The notes under the pieces were generated by a model. It was not told the DNA's origin and made no database searches. It saw only the letters and a list, made by a program, of their open reading frames with translations. A stretch of 64,000 bases of DNA, from assembly GCA_004194705.1 (NCBI GenBank), contig SADC01001283.1:248001-312000 (forward strand), in the 5' to 3' direction. Every line of letters begins with the position of its first letter. Positions within the stretch are counted from its first letter, which is position 1. The stretch comes from Ditylenchus dipsaci. Lineage: Eukaryota; Nematoda; Chromadorea; Rhabditida; Anguinidae. A program made the translations under genes and the position numbers. Below, piece after piece: positions 44,735 through 56,600 of this stretch.

Positions 44735-45050
44735 AAGTGGCTTCCATGGTGAAGTGCGTAAGTGCTCGCGTTTTTTGGCCCAAAATGGTGTTTTTTTGGT
44801 GTTGCAGGTTCAAACCCACGTAGGGGCACACTATTTTTTTTGGCTTTTTGGGCAGTTTAGAGGTAATTAGACTTTTTTGACGCCAGAATCGGGATCAGCG
44901 ACTCAAATTACCTCTAAACTGCCCAAAAAAGCCAAAAAAAATAGTGTGCCCCTACGCGGGTTTGAACCTGCAACACCGAAAAAACACCATTTTGGGACAA
45001 AAAACGCGAGCACTTACGCACTGCGCCATGGAAGCCACTTTTTTAAACCT
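44735..45050. repeat. Palindrome of two tRNA-derived heads
   Basis: 44735-44832 (+) and the complement of 44945-45050 (-) encode nearly the same tRNA-like sequence: GGCTTCCATGG, an A-box-like TGGCGCAGTGCGTAAGTGC (better kept on the minus copy) and a B-box GGTTCAAACCC followed by CGTAGGGGCAC. The spacer between them is also partly inverted. Likely two SINE heads or tRNA pseudogenes in head-to-head palindrome. Confidence 0.6.
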
Positions 45051-45106
45051 AAATGGCTTCCCCCCCCTTAAGTCCTCACATAAGATACAGTTGGTGTGAA
45101 ATCCTG

Positions 45107-45262
45107 CGCTGATCATCTTCTTGGATAGCCAAGAGTGTGAGGAACATTTTGACACCAAATTTGAAAAATAAAAGGGAGATAAAAAATAAGGTTTGCATCC
45201 AGTGGTATTCGAACCGGTGACCTATAGCCATGCATATATAAAGTCTAATCGCATGGCTTTGA
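45107..45262 (-). repeat. tRNA-derived SINE-like copy 2
   Basis: On the minus strand a B-box GGTTCGAATACC is preceded by CATGCGATTAGAC and followed by a tail containing TTATCTCCCTTTTATTTTTC, TTTGGTGTCAAAATGTTCC and CACTCTTGGCTATCC. The tail matches 21583-21690, which defines a family. Confidence 0.6.
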
Positions 45263-45474
45263 GATCTTCTGGATGTTGTCACGAAGGATCTGTATGGATC
45301 AATACAAGCGATGCAGCAAAAAAATAAAAATTAAGAGTAAACTAACTTTGCGGCGACGCTTGGCTCCACCTTTCCCTCCTTTTCTTTTTTTACCAAATGT
45401 GCCGTTTACCAAATATTTCTTTACCTTTTTCGGTACACCTATTTTCGACGTCACTAGTGGATAATCGGTTCCTA

Positions 45475-46280
45475 TTTTTGCCTTGGTACCACCACACCAA
45501 CCCCCCCCCCCCCGCCCAGTGTTTCCGAAAGTAACCCCTACAGTGACACCTACATGTACTATCTAACAGTACACCTACATTAACACCTAATATCAAACGT
45601 ACAGGCACCCGTACAAATAGAACGGCATTCAACTGGCATCCATTTCAACTGGCAACCATTGAAACTTTTGATTAAAAATGGACAATTTTGACAGTAAAAG
45701 TTTTCGGAAAGTCACCCTTACACCAAAATCTCTTCCTGAATCCGAATCCGTTGAGATCAGGTCCGAAAAATTTAAGGAAGCTGAGATATCTTTTAAAGTA
45801 GGGAAATGGTCCGAATTTTCTGTGTGGTCTACTTAAAATATCAATATCTCAGTTTCCTGAAATTTTTCGGACCTGATTTCAACGGATTCGGATTCAGGAA
45901 GAGATTTATTATTAGATATTATTTTTTTATTAGGGGTGACTTTCCAAAAACTTTTACTGTCCAAATTGTCGATTTTTAACCAAAAGTTTCAATGGTTGCC
46001 AGTTAAAATGGATGCCAGTTGATATTTTATCGTACAAATACACCTAAAATTAAAAGTACCATAGACCTACATCTACACGTAAAATTAAACGTACACGTAC
46101 CCGTACACCTAGGTGTATGTGTAGGTGTTCGGTATGTTTCATTGTCAAGTGTACGTGTAGGTGTAGGGTATTTTCCAAGTGTACGCGTACTGTATGGTAT
46201 ATGTAGGTGTAGGGGCTATTTTCTAAAACACTGGTCCCCTGTTTTATTTTTTCGGAGATATACCTTGGTTCCCCTGTTGA
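45475..46280. repeat. Foldback with CACCTACA-rich arms
   Basis: Outer parts CCTTGGTACCACCACACC / GTTTCCGAAAGTAACCCCTA pair with TAGGGGCTATTTTCTAAAAC / ACCTTGGTTCCCCTG. Then come GTACACCTACATT-like units and their inverse. It encloses a second foldback at 45630-46022. Confidence 0.65.
45630..46022. repeat. Inner foldback, CAACTGGCATCCATTTCAAC ends
   Basis: Arms of about 180 nt: CAACTGGCAACCATTGAAAC, TTCCTGAATCCGAATCCG and GATCAGGTCCGAAAAATTT, with inverse copies on the right. The loop is near 45820. No clear TSD. Confidence 0.75.
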
Positions 46281-46412
46281 TTTTTTAATGAGAACCGATT
46301 CTCCACTAGCGCCGTCCTCATCGTCTAATTTTATATACTTTCGTGGACAGGCAATTGACTCTATTTTCATTTGGCACGCTGATACATAATCAATAAACAC
46401 AAAGGAGGTCAT
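46275..46412 (-). CDS. Possible coding exon, unrecognised
   Basis: A minus-strand open segment beginning MTSFVFIDYVSACQMK, then an acidic KLDDEDGASGESV. It runs into the foldback at 45475-46280. Composition looks coding, but no partner exon or domain was found. Confidence 0.22.
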
Positions 46413-46535
46413 AATGGCAAAAAGTATTAGATGATTTGCACAATAGCACTAATGTAATCATAGCAATTTCAAACAACAAAAAACATTTCTGCTATTCTAC
46501 ATATTGAAGGTTAAAATTTCGGGCAGGAGTAGTGG

Positions 46536-46820
46536 GCCCATGTTTCTCAAACCTTTAAATTTGTAGAGACCTACAAGACCTACAAAAAACATACAAAATT
46601 TTTCTTATCTTCTTTTGTCTTTTTATCTGTCCTTTTACCGAAAAGTTTTTTCACGGTAAAAAGTAAAGTTGTGCAAAAGCTTCAGCTCTACAAATTTACT
46701 TTTTACCGCAAAACAAGTTTTTGGTAAAAGTACAGACAAAAAGACGAAAAAAGATAAGAAGAATTTTCTAGGTTTTTTTAGGTCTTGTAGGTCTCTACAA
46801 ATTTGTAGGTTTTGAGAACC
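46536..46820. repeat. Foldback with CTACAAATTTGTAGAGACC arms
   Basis: The left arm TCTCAAACCTTTAAATTTGT pairs with the right arm ACAAATTTGTAGGTTTTGAG, continuing through AGGTCTTGTAGG and AAGATAAGAAGA. The centre includes TTTTTACCG repeats. Probably a non-autonomous transposon. Confidence 0.7.
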
Positions 46821-46889
46821 GTGTGTGCGCCAAATCACTTTGTGGCAATTTAATTCTTGCCAAAATTATTCGCTATATTCGATTAGTAT

Positions 46890-47091
46890 TTGCACATTAA
46901 TCTTGCCCAAAGTTTCGCCAAGTTCTCAAGGCAACAGAAAAGTGATACCAAATTGGCAATAGTTTGCCGTGCACATTGGTTACATGCTCTAAAAATTTCT
47001 AACGATAATAAAGATAAGAAGGCGAACAATCGGGCAAATGGTCAAACACTAGCTACAACAAGATTATTATCAAGAGAATTAAAAGGCTAAT
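46890..47091 (+). CDS. Possible short coding segment, unrecognised
   Basis: A 66-residue open frame with mixed polar composition (AHWLHALKISNDNKDKK). Nothing recognisable, no splice context. Confidence 0.15.
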
Positions 47092-47673
47092 TGATTTTTC
47101 TATTAAAAATATCATCAAAAAGTTTGTGAAAGGCAAACAGAAAGATCTTCAGTGTTTTACTACGTTAATATTCAGCAAGAATATGAGTAATGGATTATCA
47201 TATCTAACGAAGCATTATTTGTAGGAAAGAAAGTAAAGAAACCTTGAAGATTGTCGAATTCTATCCCTACCCTGAAATTGAACCGAGCAGGTGGTTATAT
47301 GGCTAGCGTACGCCGACTGCCCTAAGCATAAAACTTAAAAAGCCTACGTTGGCATAAATTTTTGGACCATCACCTAGCCGAAGGGAGACTATGGGATAAA
47401 TGTGACCAGTTTTAATGGTGCGATCACAAAAGGTCATTATAGCAACGTAGTCAAAATTTCATAAAACTAAAGATTTTTGGTTCTCGATCGAGTTCCCTAT
47501 TTACTATCGATTCCTTCCTTACTAGCTGCTTATCCAATATTACAAAAGCACTTCTTGCAATATTAATAATTAAAGACGAGTAGACACAGAGGGGAAGTGA
47601 CTCCACTAGGAGATGACAAAAATGCTCTTGGCGACAGAGTAATGGCTGGATCGAATCTGAAACAATAAAAATC

Positions 47674-50600
47674 CTACTTTTTTCTACCGTGAACACCAAA
47701 CCTTGACGGCAATTGCAGGTTGCTGCGTGGTCGGAGTTCATACTTCCTGGATGACGCACTTGAAGTGGGAGTGTAAAGTCCGCTGTTTTTGGAACTCAGA
47801 GAATAGTTGTTGTAGCTATTATTGTTGTAAGTATCGTTGCTCCGGTTAGCAAATGGACTTGTACTACTAGTATGGGTCGCACCACCTGAATAGTTGTTGT
47901 TATTGGCAGTTTTGTTGAGGTCGATGCGGGCCAGTGAAGAGGAGTAAGGCTTGGTGTTTCGAGATCTCAAAATAATAATAATAAAAGTTGGTGTGATTAT
48001 AAAATTTTCTATGCCCACTTACGTGAACAGCTTTTTGGTGGCAGTGTTTCTGAGAATAGAAGGCCGACAGGAGACGGTGACCTTTGAAATCTATACAATT
48101 ATTTTATTTATCAGATTGCCTGCAAAATATTGATGTTTGGTAAAATTCGACAGCATCGAAATAGAGATGCGGACGGGATCTCTATTCCCGCTCTATTTTT
48201 TGTGATGAAATAATGAATTTGTGATTCTATTTTTATTCGAGATTTCGCTTTGAAAAACCGTATTTTAAAAATTGTTGGTTTTGGGATCATGATATCTTTT
48301 CTCGACCCCTTTTTGATCCAATTCCGAATCCGGGATACCGATTTTGAAATTACGAAATCTCGATCACAACAAAAATATATAAAATCAGGTTTGGTGTCAC
48401 GTTTTTGCCAAATCCGCATCTTGAGATTAGAAAATTTTTAAGACTTTTTTTTGGCAAACTTACCAGGGAACCCTCAGAAGTGTATTTTTTCAAAGAATTG
48501 GCTGAGAGGTTTTTTTGAACGTTCTTGTAGGGCACCTCGAAGGGGTATCATGGTTGGTATCATACGGGTATCATGGTTTTTCAGCAACTTTGGCCTACTC
48601 TATCTTCTCAGTTTTTCAAGCGATCTGGAAAAGGCGGCAGCACTTTGTTATATAATTTCCGGGTGCCCTACAAGAATTCTCGACCCTAGTATAGAATACC
48701 CCCCCCCTATAAATCTTTCCTTTTAAAAAATTAAGTAAAGAGCACCCGAATATATGTCCCAGACGCCAAAAAAGTGCGTAAACTATTTATTAGTCACAAC
48801 TTCCGTACGCTGCCCTACCACCGAGCCTAAGGGCTAAGCCTAAACTTGTTGTTCCAAAGGTTGGTTACAGCGATTTTTGGAAGGTCAGGTTTTGAGTGGG
48901 GGGGGGGGTATTCTATACTAGCGCCGAATTTTCAAAAAAATCTCTCATCGAACTCTTTGAAAAAAGACACGTCTGAGGATTCCCTGGTAAGATAAAATTC
49001 ATTATTAGCACCCCAATGAAATCAGCGGCTAGGTGAGATTTGTTAAAAACGAAATTTGTCAAACGTAGTTTTTGTCAAAACGAAACTTGTCAAGACGAAA
49101 ATTTTCAAAACGAATTTTGTCAAATGAAGGTTTTGTCAAAAACGAAATTTGTCAAAAAAATGCCTTGGTCCCCTCTTTCGTTCACAATAAGAAAAATTCA
49201 AAATTTTTTACGTTTTTCATGTTCCAAAACCTGTTTTCTGGACTAATTCGAACAATCTGAAGATGGTTTGATAATGATAAAATGCCGTTTTCTTGAGTAT
49301 TTTTCTAGTTTTGGGCAATAATTGATTTCACCAAAACTGGTTTTCACCAAAGTGGGTTTTGAAACATGAAAAACGTGACGCTAGTAGCGAATACCCCCCC
49401 CCCCCAACGATTTTCACTTTTTTTACTTTAGTAAAAAGTACCCAATATATGTCCCAGACCCCGGAAAATGTGCGCAAACTCTTCATTAGTCACAACTTCC
49501 GTACGCTGGCCTACCCCAAGCCTAAGGGCTAAGCCTAAACTTGTTGTTTGCAAGGGTAGTTACAGCAATTTTTAAAGTCGGATGCTTGGGGGGGGGGTAT
49601 TTGCTACTAGCGCCAAAAACGTGAAAAAAAATTTTGATCCAAGTGGTTGACCACTTGGTTTGCTTGGTTCAGACTGAAAAATTTGAATTACCGCAAATTT
49701 TTGTTTAGAATAGTTTTGGAGTTTTCAAGTGGTTTTAGTTGGTTTTCGGTTTATTAGGTGCTTTTGGCTAATTTTAGATGTTTTGGGTGGCTTCAGGTGG
49801 TTTTGAGTGGTTTGGGTGGTTCATACACAATCTAAAAATTTTTGAAAAAACATAAAAAAGGCTTTTTTATATAAGGGGGGGGGACCAAGGCAAACCTTTG
49901 ACAAGCTTCGTTTTTGACAAAATTCGTTTTTGACGAATCTCACCTAGCCAAATCAGCCACTGTTCAATAAAATACCATGATTATTTCCTACATATGAGCT
50001 CGCTTTCAAGCGGCGATTTCATTCAGAATATACACATTAGTTTATCTTTCGGTTTAGACCCTACTTCAACTTGATAGTCGGGTTGACTAGTGCCCGAATC
50101 TAAACGACAGACCACAAAAAATTTATCCTTTGACATCAAATACCAAATGAAATAGAATGATCGAATGAAAATTTGAATGGAAAACCCGTTTTAGACCATT
50201 TCAAGAAAAAATTTATGGCCAATAGAAATTGGCTGAATTTATTGGGTTCGCTGTATAAATCATGAGACTATCCAAATCACTCATAATTTTTCTAAAATAA
50301 AATGAAATTACAGGCATTCTGCCGACAGAACTTTGGTATCCACTGATTGGCTTAGTGGCAAAGTTTTGAAGCCTGGGGAAATTGTTGGAATTGTCCTGCA
50401 CTCGGGATGAGGACAGGCGCAATTGCTGCAAAAAGGGATCATAAATAATATTTTAGAAACTATTTATGGTCACTAAAATGTATACCTTGATGGGTGTAGT
50501 GGCAGAAGAATACTTGGGTATGCTTCTGGCAGCTATTGAGGCTGACGGTGAATTAGTGACAATCGCTCTAACCAACCAAGGATTAGTGTCTCTATGTGCT

Positions 50601-53600
50601 GTGGTGCCCTTATGATGTTGCGCTTTCGCTTTCATTTCACACAAACGATCTCCTTGGCTTTGACCTTTTTCGTTAATGGCTGTCTGGAAAATCGAGATAC
50701 AGTGGAGTCTAGATATAATGCTTGAGACCAGCACAAGCTTGGTATAATATCGTGAACATTATATGATTTATTTCTTTGCTGGCCAGCCTAGTCGGAATGA
50801 TAATGACCATAGTGACCGCACCGTTCTCCGGGTCCGAAATTTTTTGAAGGACGGCAGCCAAAAAACGCAAAGACAGTGGACGGAACACCGTCCGATTTCT
50901 TCAACTCAGGACTGTCTATGGAAGAAGTTTTCGACATAGGAATTCCCATCCAGACAGCTGATGAATTTAAGACTCCGGTGTGGGTGATGGTTGGTGAGTG
51001 CCGGTTTATTAGTATAAATACGGTACATTAATCTGCAGTTGGCTTAACTCCTTTGACAGCGGCCGAGTATAATTTTTAGTGTCCTCGTAATGCCCCCATT
51101 GGCACTTATTTAGACTGTAAACGTAAAAGCTCTCACCTCGTCTGGTGTTTCCGACTCATTTCCATCACTAATGCTACTATAGCTGGGTCGAGACCTCAGA
51201 GAATACGAATTTACTGTGACTACTGGTGGAGTAGACTTCTCCGAAGAGGACACTGAAGCTGGAGTCCCAGAGCTAGACAGGATAATTCCATTTTTTATCT
51301 GATCACCCAGGCCAATATCGTCTAGCTCATTTGCCAAATGGGTAAGCAAAATTTTGACTTGGTTTTAAACTTGTTTCCTTCGCTCCCCTTTGACTTGAGT
51401 GTAGCTGAAGGAGTGTTTCTTCCTGGCAATTGGCCAGCTTGTTCAAAAGTGTTTTAGAAGCTTGACCCAGTTTCCAGCACCAGGCCTGCTTGTCCACCAG
51501 AAACTGCTGTTGAGGGCCAATAACACTGCCAGGTCTGCAAATGCGCAGCCAGCCTGAAATAGTTGAAATTTTAGTCGGATTCACCAATTTTTGACCCTAA
51601 TTTTTTTTCTATGAATTTGCGGGTTTCAATAGCAAAAGTTTTGATTTTTCAAAAATGACCAGTGTTTAGATCAGACTGGCCAATAGGTTTTACCAAAAAT
51701 TATAATATTAAGGGTAAAAAGTGCTTCACTCATCTGGGAGTTGAAATTAAGGGGTGCCGGGTTATTGTGACACGAGTTTATTTCGAAAAATTCCAAGATT
51801 GGCTTTTTCGTGAAAGAGCGTGCTGAAATGTCAAAGTTCGGCCGTGCCGATTCCTGGATAGAACTTAATAACTTTGTGATATATATTTGAATTTACCCAT
51901 GCACTGAGCTGCAGTAAGCCGAAAGTTCTTCATCATCCAGCAGGCAATCAAAGTGCCAGTTCGGCCCAAGCCCGCTTTGCAATGTACAGCAACAGCACCT
52001 GGGGCATTATCTGAAATTTTTTTAAGTTTTTTAGCAAATATTTTTTTGAAAAAAGTTGTCTCACCCACAACATCCATAAATTTGAGCACAATTTCGTCAC
52101 TAGGAGTTGAACCTAAGAACAGATAAGAATTTCGACGCTACTATGATATATAGAGACAGAAAATGACTTAGGGCGGGTTTCGGATCGAGGTTTTACTCTT
52201 GTACAGGGTGCGGCAAAAGTTCGATCAACAGCTTCTAAATTGCCGCAACTTTTTTCTACTCAACATTTTTCAGAAAACTTTTTTTATTTTATAGCACTGT
52301 TCTCTCTCTTTCAAACGTGTGCTCGATTTTTTATTTTTGTTTATGTTTTAGGCATCAAATGAACGCTCGAAGTCGAAGAAGCACAGTCGTGGAATTGCAA
52401 AGCCGTGGAAAGCAAGTGTCAGCAATTGCAAATGAGCTGGGAATTGACAAATCTACCGTTTCAAAGCTGTTTCGCGTTACCGGGAGCTTGGCGCGTTAGA
52501 AGATCGTCATTGTAGTGGAAGACCAGAGACTGCCAACAATCCAGTGGTGCGAAAAAGGCTCAAGCAAAAAATTCGTCAAAATCCACAACGCTCAAAGAGA
52601 AAGATGACAAAACAGCTCGGAATCAGTGAAAGAAGTGTCAGAAGAATCGTCAAACAGAAGCTAGGGATGCACTCTTACAAGCTACAAGAAGTTCATTTGC
52701 TCACGGTGGTCTAAAGGCCGCCAGATACCAGAAATACAAACCTTTGCTCCGAAGGTTCCGTGGTGATCGATACAAGTCAGTTCTTTTTTCGGATGAGAAG
52801 CTCTTTACCGTGGGTCAGCAATTCAACAAGCAGAACACTCGGATCTTGGCCAAGGATATATCTGCTGCAAATATCAATGGAAGAATGGTTTCGAAGGCAG
52901 CTCATCCAGCAAGTGTTATGGTTCGGGCGGGCATCACTGCGAATGGAAAAACTTCGCTGAAATTCATCGATCAGGGCGTCAAAATCAAATAAAAAATCTA
53001 TCGGAATCAAATTCTGGAGGCCGTCGTGGAACCTTGGGCAAATCAGCACCAGTCTTGGTCAATTAACCAGCCCGGTTGATTACGATTTTGCGTTTTTCGA
53101 ATCTTGTATAAAGGTTTTGACTTTGCTTTTATGTGATTTTTTTTGTATATTCATACTCAAAATGTAGCTGGAATCTCAGCTACATTTGCTTTTTAATGTA
53201 TTCATTAACAACACAAAAAATCGTATTGAAATTTCAAAAATATGGGCCGGTTGATTGCCTGGTTGATAAACAATCAACCAAGTGATCAACCGGCCTATAC
53301 TTTTGAAATTTCAATACGATTTTTTTGTGTTGTTAATGAATACACTAAAAAGCAAATGTAGCGGAGATTCCCAGCTACATTTTGAGTATGAATAAACAAA
53401 AAAAATCACATAAAAGTAAAGTCAAAACTTTATACAAGATTCGAAAAACGCAAAAATCGTAATCAACCGGGCCGGTTGATTGGCCAAGACTGACCAGCAC
53501 TTCGGGCAACAATAATAGACGTTTCAACAAGACTCTGCTCCAGCTCACAAAGCCGAGACAACTCAACAATGGTGCAAGGATCATTTTCCGGATTTCATCG

Positions 53601-56600
53601 ATTCAAGTCAATGGCCGTCTTCATAACCTGATATCAACCCGCTGGACTACTCAATCTGGTCAATCTTGTAAGCAAAGGCGTGCAAAACATCTCACAACAG
53701 TTTGGCCCAGTTAAAAGCTTCTCTTCTGGCAGCTTGGAACGAAATTGACGAAGAATTGCTCTGTCATGTAGTCGAAAATTGGCCGAAACGCCTGAGAGAG
53801 TTGACGCTTGCGTCAAAGAAAACGAAGGATATTTCGAAAATCTTTAAACGTGTTTTGTTCTGTTATTTGTTGGCTTCAAAATGAATAAAAAATTATCGGA
53901 AAGTGTTGATTATTAACAAAGTTATGGCGGTTTTTTGTTGTTGAAGTTGTTGATCGAACTTTTGCTGCACCCTGTAATGTTCGGGTCGGTTTTTGTAATA
54001 TCTTTCGGGCGGGTCCAATTTCGGGGTTTTAAATTGTCATTCTAAAGTATCACACTGATCACAGAAATTTGGACGCTACTGTCATATACCCCTCCCCTTA
54101 AAAGCTACTGTAATATACCCCCCCCCCACCAATAATTTTTCAGGTACCCCGAAAGCCATAGTTTTTTTTTGAAAGTGGTGAAATTATCACGTGTTGTCCC
54201 TGAGCCTAATGCCTAAAACCGTATCATTTCGAGGTTAAACTTGGACAAATCAGGGCCCCAAAAATTCGGGGTTGGTGCCGGGGTCATGAGAAAATTTCAG
54301 GCGGGGTTCCGGGTCTGGGTTATAACCCAAAATAGGCTCGGGGCCCGGCCCGTTTCTGTTTCTAGTGATATAACTCACCCCCCCCCACCAAATCACTATT
54401 TTTCGGAATGTCTAAAAACGATTTTTAAGTGATGAGTGAAAAATCAATTTTAAACATCTCTATTTTTTTGCCAGTGGGCGCCCCTTGAAGGGCCTTAAAG
54501 TGGCCCTTATTTTGTCCCTTCCTCTCTATATACAGCCCTCTGTCACTCTTTGAATTGCTTTTATAGCCTTTTTATGTCAAAATTTTGACTTAAAAATGGT
54601 TTTAGATACCTCCGAAAAAGGCTAAAATCGAAAACACCCGTCATAATCATTAAGTCTCCCGTCAAATTTTTAAAACTTCTCGTTCTCGTTTTAACTTCTT
54701 GATTTTTTCATTTTTTTGCAGAAGCATGTAGCCCGAATCTCTACTTTCTAATGAGCCATCAACTGGCTGAATACAATATTGAAAACTGGGAGAACAATTC
54801 ATTAAAAAAATCTAGTTTTAAAAAACACAATTTTTTTCCAAAATTTTCATATTGTATTCAGCTAGTTGATAACTCATTAGAAACTAGAGATTCAGGGCTA
54901 TATGCTGGTGCACAAAAATGAAAAAGTTAAATAGTTAACGCTTAGAAAAAAAAACAGTTTCAAAAATTTGACGGGAGATTTAATGATTATGACGGGTTTT
55001 TTCACTGACAGCCTCCAAAAATAATCGGGAGGGGAGGGGTGTATATCAAAGTAGGTCCGAGGATGGGGTGTATATCGAAGTAACGCAAGAATTATATTAG
55101 AATACTTTAAATCCAATGCAAAAAAATATTACCATCAATAAAAAATAAGTCGTGATGCTCAAATCCAGCCTCCACAAATCTTAAACAAAAAAAAATTTGG
55201 TAGCAATTCCTAAAGCTAAAAAAAGCATTTCAAGCAGGGTTCTCATCTCAAAATTTCGAAATAAAGTACATTTGGCCAAACAAAGTACAATTTGAGGATT
55301 TTCGTCAAAAAAGTGCCATTTTATCCCGTGCTTGTTGAGATTTGAGAGTCAAAAATAAAGATGTTGATGTAAAATCTCAAAAATTTTAAGATGTAGGATG
55401 CCAAATAAAGTACGAATCTTTAAAAAAAGTACAGATGAGAACGCTGATTCAAAGGGAAATTTTTAGGCTTGGTTTAGTCTAATGTAGGGGGCCAAGGAAG
55501 AGCGAGAATAGTGTTTTCTCGCGTTTCATAGGAGCGTTTAATTAAAAATATAGTTTTTCTTCAAATTTGCGCTTACTTTGGCGTTCTGTTTTTTGTGTCT
55601 TTTCGGCAATTTTTTAATTTTTTTTACTTCGGCATTGCCTTGGCTCCAGGATAAGTTATCACACATTAGTAAGCCTTAAGTGTCCTCACTGCCAGAAATA
55701 GAATGCCAGAAGAAGGCGTAAGTTTAAAAAACGATACTTTTTGTTGAACTGACTGGGCACAAAAACTGCTCTCTACGTTTAATTTATTTCATAATTACTT
55801 TTTTAGTATATGGAAACGCAAATTTTCGTTGCAATTAGGGGCTGTTAACTCTGTTTGGCAAAAAGCTCAGACTGCTCTGGTCTAAATGTAACCTAGCGGT
55901 AGCCCTAATTAGTGGACACAAAAATTATTTAGAAACCCGGGTGACCTTGCACGTTTTCTGATCCTTGAAATTACTAACCGTTTGCGTCATAAACTTTTCT
56001 GTTCAGCCGAACAATTGAAGTAACATTGGTTTTGCGAAAGTAGTCAAAGTAGACATCTATAGAACAAATTTAAATGAGTTAGAAAGATACGAAAATTAGT
56101 TAGATTAAATTACTAGGAGCATGATAAGGGTAACCTAAAAAGGTGGATGCGTTTTGATTTTCTGTGATATTCACTTCACTAACCATTTTCATTGTAGGAT
56201 CGGTCGTGTGGACCACAGAATGAGAGTATTTTGCCAGGGATGATCCAATTGAAATCACTAAAAACAAATTTATGCAAGAATCAAAGCAGTCATAAAGTAC
56301 AGTCGACTCTCGATTTAACCTACACCTGTTTTGACATACACCCTCGATTTAACATACAGCTGGGTCGGTCCCTTCAATAATAAACTCGGTCAAATCATCC
56401 CCCCTCCCCCCGATTTAACATACCGTATTTTCTCTATTAAACGTCCTCTTTCGAATGAACGGCTGCCCCCCCCCCTCAATGACCTATATCTCAGTCCAGA
56501 AAATAATTTTGAAAATCTGTTTTTTTTGCGTTTTCTTAGTTAGCACGAGTTTACTTGATTCCACTTTTCAGATTTTGGCTGAGCAGCTGAAAATCTCAAA

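Larger units (their letters stand above)
52204..53974 (+). mobile_element. Mariner/Tc1-type transposon, broken, in CDC14 intron
   Basis: The ends CAGGGTGCGGCAAAAGTTCG and inverse lie between TA pairs (52202-03, 53975-76). 1,771 bp including a 445-bp foldback insertion (53050-53494). It holds a decayed transposase gene on the strand opposite to CDC14. Confidence 0.9.

Noticed and set aside
47275..47340. tRNA-like sequence on the minus strand (CGGTTCAATTTC box)
   Set aside because: Partial A/B-box resemblance only; no cloverleaf pairing could be drawn with confidence.
50698..50765. Tc1-like left end (ACAGTGGAGTCTAGATATAATG)
   Set aside because: No matching right end with TA found downstream; could be a remnant.
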